Positions 58,462-64,000 of a stretch of 64,000 bases of DNA are shown in pieces. Numbering within the stretch: the stretch's first letter is position 1; each line of letters opens with the position of its first letter. Origin of the DNA: Termitomyces sp. T153 (taxonomy: Eukaryota; Basidiomycota; Agaricomycetes; Agaricales; Lyophyllaceae). The DNA lies in contig JACKQL020000026.1 of assembly GCA_018296165.2 (NCBI GenBank), positions 496,001 to 560,000 on the forward strand, written 5' to 3'. The translations under genes and the position numbers were made by a program. The notes under the pieces were generated by a model. That model was not told the DNA's origin and searched no databases. It saw nothing but the letters and a program-made list of their open reading frames with translations.

Positions 58462-59614
58462 TGTCACAACCCACTCCCTAGACCCCCAACATCATTTTCA
58501 GCCCACTTGCTTCCCTGAAGTTCCCCCCCCCCAATGTCCCATCAAAACTCCCAACCATTGTACACTCTCCATGCCCACTCCAGGTAACTCCAATGCTTCT
58601 CTGGCAAACCCCAATAGCCTCCTGGCCCACTCCAATGCCTTTTTCACAGCTATCAACACTTCTCCTAACTGTCTTGAGCCCCAAGAACCCTCCTCCACTG
58701 TTTCTGACTTGGTTGTACATCACCAGCTCATCATCCTTATTCACTCAACCTACTCTGGAGTACCATGATGACCTTGGGATGACCCATGTCCTTAGCTGAT
58801 CCCATCAGAATATCACTGCAGCCTGCCCCCTAATCATAACTAACACCTGTTGACTCCACATAGCTCTGCCAAGCCCTGCCGCCACACCTGCTGTCCCCCG
58901 GAGCTCTGCAGTAGTCAGCATATAAGTTGTAGAGTAGTTCCTCATATTCTAGTCTTGATAATGCCTTACCTGATGTGTTTTTGATTGTTTCTATCTCTTG
59001 TTTTGTATTCCTCTTGTCTTGTCTCTATCTCCATTATTGTTCTTGTTATCATTTTGTATCTCTGCCTGAATCTATTTTTGTTCTCATCTTAATCTTGTCT
59101 TGACTCCCTTTTGCTCCATTCAACTTCATCTTGTCTCATTCAACTCTGGTTCCATTACTGTGCTCAAGTCCTTTCAACTTCAATGCCTTTATGAACTCTG
59201 TGCTCACAATTATAAACTCAACACTTTCCAAACCAACTCTGAACCTTGCTATTTGCTCAGCTCCAAAAGCTGTCAACCTCTGTTGATCCTCCATCACTCA
59301 CATAGCCTCTACTCCCATCACTCATGTAGCCTCTGCTCCCATCACTTGCATGGCCTTTACTTACTCTGCACTTACAATATTCACCTCTGGACTTGTACCT
59401 GATGCCCTGTTAAGTCCACCCCTTCCTCTACAACTCATCCTAGACTCCTCCAGACCACCCTAGGCTTGTTTGGATCACTCCCCATCACTTATCCTCCCAA
59501 GTTCCCCATGTTTAGGACCTCTCCAAGTGCCCAATTATTAGTGCAGGGAATCATGTTTGCCTAGTCAGGATTTGCCCAGTGTAGCTGAGCCCCCATGATC
59601 AGCAGAACCTGACA
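58462..59614 (+). repeat. D2 3' LTR
   Basis: 1,153 bp, TGTCACAACCC...AGAACCTGACA, preceded by the purine tract GCTGAAGGGGGGGTGA. Confidence 0.82.
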
Positions 59615-60680
59615 GGGAGGGGTCAAAATGGTGGAGGATCAGGGTGGAGGTGAAGGCCTTCTTGAGGAGGAGGAACATGCTTTGGCACTTGCTGTCCCAG
59701 TCTCAAGAAGTGTCTTTTCACATGAGTCAGTTGAGGGGTTTGGTGATTCCAGAGTAGTTGTCAATAAATCAGTGAAAAAAGTTAGCAAACTCCAGGAATG
59801 ACTGTACCTCCTTGACATTCTGCAGCAGGGGCCAGTTGAGTATGGCTTCAACCTTGGCAGGGTCCATATGCATGCCATCAGAGGTGACAATAACTCCAAG
59901 GTATTCAACCTCTGTCATATGGAAGGAGCATTTCTTAGGTTTGGCATGAAGGTGGTACTCTCAGAGTTGTTCTAGGATGCAGCAGATGTGCTCTGGATGC
60001 TTCTCCAGTGAATTTGAGTAGATCAGGATGTCATCCAGATATACAATAACAAAGACATCATTCATGTTGTAAAAGATATTGTTCATGAAGTACTGGAAAG
60101 TGGTGGAGGAGTTAGTCATTCCAAAGGGCATTACTAGATACTCAAAGAGGCCATAGTGGGTGTGGAAGGTAGTCTTCCATTCATGTCCTGGAGCAATCCA
60201 GATGTTGTTGTAGCTAGAGCAGAGGTCTATTTTTGTGTAGATCTTAGCACTGCAGAGGCAGTCAACAAGGTCTCTAATCAAGAGAGAGTACTGGTTTTTT
60301 TTGGTGACTTTGTTGAGTCCCCAGTAATCAACACAAAGTCTGAGTGATCTGTCCTTTTTCTTGGCAAATAGGACCAGAATGCTGGCAGCAGAGATTGATG
60401 GGCATATGAAGCCTTTGCCAAGCATGTCATTGAGGTAATCCTTCAGGGCCCAGAGTTCAATCTTGGACATATTGTAGATTTTGCCAAATGGAGGGGCGGT
60501 GCCTTCTTCAAGATCAATCTTGTGGTCATAGGAACAGTGTGGAGGAAGTTCTTTTGCACTCCCTTCAGAGAATATATCAGCAAATTCATGATACTCTGGG
60601 GGAACTACTTTGTATAGGATCTGTTTCTCTGTTGCATGTTCCAGCAGGATAGTTTCTGTGCAGAGGTATTCTTCTAGCAG
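59615..60680 (-). pseudogene. D1 reverse transcriptase
   Basis: The best-preserved enzyme here. 59961-60470 is uninterrupted, with GFICPSISAASILVLFAKKK, LRLCVDYWGLNKVTKKNQYS, YTKIDLCSSYNNIWIA, FEYLVMPFGMTNSSTTFQYF and the catalytic VIVYLDDILIYSNS. Upstream (60470-60620) is VVPPEYHEFADIFSEGSA. Downstream, after a frame shift, is LEFANFFH and KKAFTSTLILHHFDP, where D2 interrupts it. The palm motifs look intact, though flanking stops prevent a full polyprotein. Confidence 0.86.
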
Positions 60681-61099
60681 GGCTGGTGTGATCTGCAGCT
60701 GGAAGGCAGGGGTGCCATCTTGTAAAATGCATGCGAAGGGAACAGTGCTGATGATTTTGATGTCAAGGTCTCTGGAATCAATGGGGGTGGGTGGCAGGGT
60801 AGTTGTGGCTGGGTCCAGAGTGGTGGTAGGGTTGTTTGGAGAGGTTGAGCATTGTTGGTCAGGGCACTGCAGATCTTTGTATCAAGTCCAGAGTATGTTG
60901 GGGTGCAGCTGTCACAATTTGCTTGAGGGTGACTAAGGTGGAGGCACATTGTCTTCACTTTCTTGGTTGCCATCAAGAGTTGGAGGGCTTTGGGTTGGAT
61001 TGCTCCAGAGGTGCTGGTGCCAGAGTTGGGGATGTTGGAGTCCAAGATGGACTGAAGATGGAGGAAGATGGCAGCTGCTAGACTTACTTTGGGGCCAGG

Positions 61100-61870
61100 G
61101 AATCACATGGTGAGGTTCTTCCAGTCAATGTCGGAGTTGACATCCTGCAGCCACAGGAGTCTGAGCACAATTGGAGTCAATGGGGGGAGCTGAGTGATGA
61201 GAAGCTGAGCCTGGAACCTTAAGTCATTGTCAAGAATGAGAGTGTTGTTGTGGTATTGAGTGATTCCTATTGTGGTGGGGCTTCTATCAGAGAGTTGGAG
61301 CTTAAGGAGTTTGTTGAGGTCATTGTGTTGGAGGTCAAGCTGGCTGCTGATAAATGTGCTAGAGGCGCCACTGTTGACAAGGGCAGGGAGGACTGTGGGT
61401 GAGCTGTGCAGTTGGATATTGATGACAAACAACCACACAGACTTTGAGTGGAGCTGTAGGGGGATTCAGGGTTGGTCAGTTGTACTCTTGGAGTTCTTGG
61501 AGGGGAGTGAGACATTGAAGGGTACTAGTCCAGAGTTGGTTGGGTTGTTCCAGTCAAGGCAAAGAGTGAGGCTGAGCCAGTCAATGTGGGGATTGATAGA
61601 GCAGAGCCATAAGAAGCCTAGGACAATGGGAGTAGAGAGGTATAGTTTAGTGACAAGTAATTGGAGTTCTTGTTGTTGTCCATTGGCAAATGTCACAGTT
61701 GTTTCCACACAGTATGTGATATCTCTGACAGAGGTGGGTTTGCTGTCAAAGAGTTTGAGGAGAATTGGAGTGAGGAGACATTGGAGGCATTGAGGAGTGA
61801 GTGCTGCTAGGAATTTGTCAATGAAGTTATTTGTGGCACTGCTGTTGACCAGTGTGGGGATGGGGTTGTT
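61100..61870 (-). pseudogene. Two tandem retropepsin-like domains of D1
   Basis: First domain (61870-61560): PTLVNSSATNNFIDKFLAAL, ending PIVLGFLWLCSINPHIDW. Second (61430-61110): PALVNSGASSTFISSQLDLQ, ending PIVLRLLWLQDVNSDIDW. Both have the retropepsin start (L-V-D-S-G-A in the family) and the terminal hydrophobic-LW-IDW module, so they are homologous copies in a row. In both the catalytic Asp codon is AAC (Asn), and in the first the Gly is Ser. Both changes fit CpG to CpA. Confidence 0.68.
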
Positions 61871-61899
61871 AGAAAAGAGGAGAGTGGTGTGGAGAAGGA

Positions 61900-64000
61900 G
61901 GGTGTTGGAGGAGTGGGAGGTGAGGTGTGCTGGGAGGTTGTCTGGAGTGAGTATTATTGCACAGAGGAGTGTGGCCAGGGCAGAGAAAATGTTGGAGTCT
62001 GGTCCATAGTCTAGTGCACCTTCAAGACCTAAACCACTGACTTGTTTTCCATAAACTGGTAGTTGCAGTCTTTCCCATTGATAGTCCATATGGCATGTCC
62101 TATCACCTGGCATTTAGGGCAACTACTGATAAAATGTCCCTGCTCATTACATAGGATGCATGCACCCTCCTTCCATTGTTTCTCCTGAGTTTCCTCCAGT
62201 ATGTAGATCTAGGACCTACTCTGAACCTTGTTTGTGCATAGAGCTTCTGGGTTGTTGGCAGAGTCCAGAGCATCTTTGAGGTTGTTAGAGTTGGCATCCA
62301 GGGATTTCAGGGTCTCATGGAGGTCAGCAGTGTTGAGTTGGGAAGGGGGGCACAGTCCTGGAGGTTGATTAGCACTGGAAAGTCCTTGGCTCAGAGGAAA
62401 ATAGGGTGTGGGATTGGCAGAATTAGTGGGGATTAAGGATTGGTTGCTGTTAGTTGCTCTGGCCTGCTAGTTGGTATTGCTAGAGGTGTTCCACATGGTC
62501 TGCAGTGCTGTATTCTCACTCCAGCCTTCCCAGTAATGTTGGTTGATCTAGGTAATGAGTGCCTTGTATCTGTTGTACATAGTTTGCTTGGGTGCAAGGT
62601 GGAGAATGTCCTTGATTTATTGAGGCAGAACACAATGGAGGGCAAATCAGAGGGCATTGTCATTCCATCCTGTTTTGTAGGCCTCCTGTTTTAATCATAT
62701 GATGAAGGTCATAAAGCATTTGTTGTCATGCATTTGGGAATTGAAAGAGATTCTCCTCCTCTTCTGCTACAGTATCAAAAATGCCAAACTTACTGGAGAA
62801 TTCCTAGGTGAAGGCAAGCCAATTGGAGAGCATGGGGTTGTTGGGGTCAAACTGGAGTAGTGCTATATAGTGGTCAAAGGCAATACCCTGCAAATATAAT
62901 GTGGCAAAGGCTACTTGTGAGCTCTCAAGCTGGAAAGTAATAAGCTTAGCTTGGAACATGATTAGACACTGTGTTAGGAAGATTCTCCACTTCTGGGGAT
63001 CATGACTAGTGAAGAGTTTGGGCTTTTGAATGTCAAGCTTTCCTTCCCAAGCCAGTGTGTTGCAAGTATCATCCTAGGTGTTTTGGATTTGGGATGGGGG
63101 TCCAGCATTATAATAATAGTAGTAGTTGTTTCTGTTTCTGCACTAAGGAGGGAAGTTGTCCATGGCCAAGTCCCATCCTCTAGGAGGTCTGCCATTGGGA
63201 GGTCTGCTACTGGGGGGTTGGCCCACATTGCCTGGAAGAGGCCTTGGGGCCTATTGAGGAGGAGGGGGTTCTCTGGAGTTGGGAGGTCCAAAGTAATTAG
63301 TGTTGGCAGGGGAGTTGGGCATTGGAGCAGGTGGAGAACAAGGGGGGTGTATGGAAAAAGAGGGTTAAGGTGCCCTGGGGCCCATGGGTTGCCTTGGAGT
63401 GACTGGGGCATTCTGACAGGGTGGAGGGGTGTTGGCACAGGGAGCATGGAGGTTGAAGTGGAGGGGTCTGTCTCAGGAAGGGCCATTGTGTGGGGTGGTC
63501 TTGTTGGCAGAGTTACCAGGCTCATCAATGTAGGAGAAAGTCCAGTTGTTGTTGTCAATGCACAGGGGTGGCTGTTGGTTACAGAGTTCAGCATGTTGGC
63601 CCCAAATATAGAAGGCACTAGAGACAGAGTTTGCCTGGGGACAAGTAGAGAGGGCCAGAGTGTGAGTGGCAGGTTGGTTAAACAGTCTCCCTGCAGGGTT
63701 GAGGCTTTTCAAGATATTAGATGCCACATTAAGTTCTTCCTGCTAGCAGAGAATGGGAGGCAGGGCTTCACTTTGCATTCTGATGAGTTCCTTGCACTGT
63801 ACATGGAAGGAGCAGGAGGAGTTCAGAAGGTCTTCAAATGGACAGGAGTTCAGACTGGTGTGGATTTCTTTGACCAAGGCACAGAGCTTGTTTTGTAGAT
63901 TGGTGTCAATTCTCAGAGTACCTTGCATAGTTTCTGGGAGGTTTCTCTGTAGGTAGTGTTTGTGGAAGTTAAGGAGCCAATCTACCCAAACCTCTGGAGT
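61900..64000 (-). pseudogene. D1 gag with CCHC zinc knuckle, 5' end beyond window
   Basis: A zinc knuckle CILCNEQGHFISSC (C-X2-C-X4-H-X4-C) lies near 62120-62160, followed by CPKC. Upstream, 62433-62990 holds a decayed capsid-like segment. 62974-63618 is a Thr/Pro-rich block, and 63743-63956 carries a helical start (IDTNLQNKLCALVKEIHTSL...HVQCKELIRMQSEAL). The coding strand is minus; the long plus-strand frame over 63002-63898 is its shadow. Confidence 0.65.

Larger units (their letters stand above)
49000..59614 (+). mobile_element. Gypsy D2, inserted in D1, plus orientation, degenerate interior
   Basis: A 5' LTR remnant (49000-~49314) and a full 3' LTR (58462-59614) share orientation and sequence (GGATTTGC(C/A)(C/T)AGTGTAGCTGAG near the end). 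The polypurine tract at 58446-58461 fixes the coding strand as plus. The interior is 49315-50004 plus 52775-58461, with D3 inserted between. No RT or integrase is recognisable inside, so this is probably a deletion derivative. It carries the antisense gene on the minus strand. Confidence 0.65.
44032..64000 (-). mobile_element. Ty3/Gypsy chromovirus D1, split by D2, runs off the window
   Basis: 3' LTR 44032-45081, antisense gene, integrase with chromodomain (47160-48460), RNase H (48640-49000), then a ~10.6-kb insertion of element D2 (~49000-59614). The element resumes with RT (59615-60680), two protease-like domains (61100-61870) and gag to the window end. The RNase H frame breaks after a LILHHFDP-type stretch at 59615 and continues with [20 protein letters not shown] near 49000, so both parts are one element. 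Its 5' LTR must lie beyond 64000. Confidence 0.85.

Noticed and set aside
61260..61793. 177-residue plus-strand open frame
   Set aside because: It is the shadow of the two protease-like domains, whose conserved motifs are all on the minus strand.
63002..63898. 298-residue plus-strand open frame
   Set aside because: It lies opposite the D1 gag segments (62974-63618 and 63743-63956 minus), is hydrophobic/Gly-rich in the way reverse complements of Pro/Thr-rich genes are, and is not at the antisense-gene position.

Overview
The window comes from a basidiomycete fungus, most likely an agaricomycete. The evidence is intron-dense genes with introns of about 47-65 bp, an agaricomycete-type Ty3/Gypsy polyprotein, and a Helitron. 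I cannot name the species. All gene models below are hand-spliced from GT...AG sites and reading-frame continuity, with no transcript support.

Positions 1-12,060 are ordinary gene-dense, CpG-containing host DNA. They hold the 3' end of a BUD22-like ribosome-biogenesis gene (+), a small MYND/HIT-like zinc-finger gene (-), a 19-exon MFS sugar transporter (+), a PP2C phosphatase of the PTC2/PTC3 type (+), a NUDCD1-like CS-domain gene (-), and a 5'-incomplete gene of a PD-(D/E)XK-like agaricomycete family (-).

Positions 12,080-64,000 are a nest of transposable elements. Gypsy element A (12,334-23,443, minus strand, two 1,026-bp LTRs, CCTA target duplication) sits inside a block of ~59-bp tandem repeats. 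A Helitron Rep pseudogene follows (23,564-27,423) and is cut by a foldback element built of the same ~59-bp units (27,424-28,022). Next is a Gypsy B fragment on the plus strand (29,011-30,490). A Copia element follows (30,552-41,168, minus, CAAGT target duplication) with a chromodomain Gypsy B copy nested in it (34,192-40,824). An unidentified decayed ORF region lies at 41,174-44,031. The last 20 kb is chromovirus family D: D1 (minus, from 44,032 past the window end) is split in its RNase H region by D2 (plus, ~49,000-59,614), which itself contains D3 (50,005-52,774).

The most interesting signal is a spliced gene on the strand opposite gag-pol, lying between integrase and 3' LTR. It occurs in element A and in all three family D copies. 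It has a Cys pattern like a fungal Zn(II)2Cys6 cluster (C-X2-C-X6-C...C-X2-C-X6-C), with an intron whose 3' splice site directly abuts the first Cys codon in all four copies. In the three D copies it also has a shared TTAAAA-containing upstream block. The second strong signal is CpG decay. Nearly all differences between the two LTRs of element A are CpG to TpG/CpA changes, and many stops and lost catalytic residues elsewhere fit the same process. This suggests cytosine methylation and deamination of the transposon block.
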